A stretch of DNA of 64,000 nt. Source: an uncultured Desulfomicrobiaceae bacterium. GTDB lineage: Bacteria; Desulfobacterota; Desulfovibrionia; Desulfovibrionales; Desulfomicrobiaceae. Below the pieces are notes generated by a model. The model was not told the origin of the DNA. It made no database searches and saw only the letters and a list, made by a program, of their open reading frames with translations. A program made the translations under genes and the position numbers. Below, piece by piece: positions 63,524 through 64,000 of this stretch; positions within the stretch are counted from its first letter, which is position 1, and each line of letters begins with the position of its first letter. The stretch lies in contig CALKRN010000003.1 of assembly GCA_937989665.1 (NCBI GenBank), positions 1 through 64,000 on the forward strand, given 5' to 3'.

Positions 63524-64000
63524 CATGAATATCTCGTTGCGTGGCCAGCTTATCACGGGTTTTGCCATCATGGTGTCCGTGGCCGTTTTCCTAGGAGGAA
63601 TGGGACTCTTCGGGATGCGCTCCATGAAGGCCGATGTGGAAGAGATCGGCGTTGTACGGCTGCCCAGTGTGGATTCGTTGCTCATCATCAGCGAGCAAGC
63701 CCAACGAGCCCGGGGCATCATGTTGTCCTTGGGCAATCCGAAGCTTACTTCACGGCAGCGGCAGGCCTTGATTGAGGAACTGGGCACGATCCGGAAAATC
63801 TATGGAGAAGCCTGGGCCATCTATGAACCATTGCCACAAACCGAGGAAGAAGCGGCCATTTGGAAGGAATTTGTCCCGGCGTGGAATGCATGGCAGGAGG
63901 AAAATAATAAAGCCTTGGCTATCGTCAAACGACTCATCGAGCTAGAAGGAGGGCATGAGGGCCTGCTCCGGGAGGCGGCTCAGATTCGAAACAACGCGAA
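63524..64000 (+). CDS. Methyl-accepting chemotaxis protein, N-terminal part
   Basis: Open at the window end (159 codons visible). ISLRGQLITGFAIMVSVAVF is the first membrane helix with its positively charged cytoplasmic start, typical of four-helix-bundle (4HB_MCP) receptors. The next roughly 100 residues are helical and periplasmic (VDSLLIISEQAQRARGIMLS, EEAAIWKEFVPAWNAWQEEN). HAMP and signalling domains lie beyond base 64000. A GGAGGAAG ribosome binding site precedes the ATG. Confidence 0.75.

Overview
The window appears to hold three compositionally different blocks. Block A (1 to about 2.5 kb) carries a 5'-truncated S-adenosylhomocysteinase gene and a divergent spermidine synthase / S-adenosylmethionine decarboxylase pair. 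The proteins look cyanobacterial in type and the DNA is only moderately GC-rich. Block B (about 3.0 to 9.35 kb) is a surface-polysaccharide cluster read on the minus strand. It has two SAM methyltransferases, two GT4 glycosyltransferases, a MurJ/Wzx-like flippase and the 3' part of a nucleotide-sugar epimerase gene. Its edge is littered with an IS5-family relic and two broken genes. Block C (9.5 to 64 kb) is a dense, GC-rich chromosomal stretch without obvious breaks. Its content (Ech hydrogenase, a second complex-I-like oxidoreductase, AroA'-type aldolase, lepA-lepB-yifB, LytTR regulator next to acs) suggests an anaerobic Desulfovibrionales-like deltaproteobacterium. That assignment is inference from gene content, and blocks A and B may be foreign DNA or assembly joins.

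Block C, energy metabolism. 12.5-19.7 kb on the plus strand is a six-gene hyf-like operon: two antiporter-like subunits, a NuoH-like anchor, a NuoK-like subunit, a NuoC-NuoD fusion, and a ferredoxin-NuoB fusion. Its large subunit lacks the four cysteines that bind the [NiFe] site, so it is better described as an energy-converting-hydrogenase-related (Ehr) complex than a hydrogenase. 27.1-32.3 kb on the minus strand is a complete echABCDEF operon with both CxxC motifs intact. Between them lie yifB-lepB-lepA, a LytTR regulator with a degenerate receiver, and acetyl-CoA synthetase.

Block C, 32.4-47.4 kb, is almost all minus strand: prepilin peptidase, an EAL-HDOD protein, argC, a DUF1844 protein and a class V aminotransferase. 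These are followed by a tightly overlapping string, in transcription order: mogA-like, histidine kinase, an endonuclease Q-UvrD helicase fusion, a CbiR-like TIM barrel, cobU-like, a DHH/NrnA-like phosphodiesterase and polA. The endonuclease Q-UvrD-PolA-DHH combination could form a self-contained damaged-base repair set.

Block C, 47.7-64 kb: a remnant of a B12-dependent ribonucleotide reductase N-terminus, ftsEX, ilvD, a methyltransferase, an AroA'-type aldolase, an NSUN-type RNA methyltransferase, an RluA-type pseudouridine synthase, an ArnT/PMT-type glycosyltransferase, an RlmI-type methyltransferase, an M16 protease, a nitroreductase, a TcdA/ThiF-type enzyme, TatD, and the start of a chemotaxis receptor cut by the window end. 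I found no tRNA, rRNA or CRISPR array.
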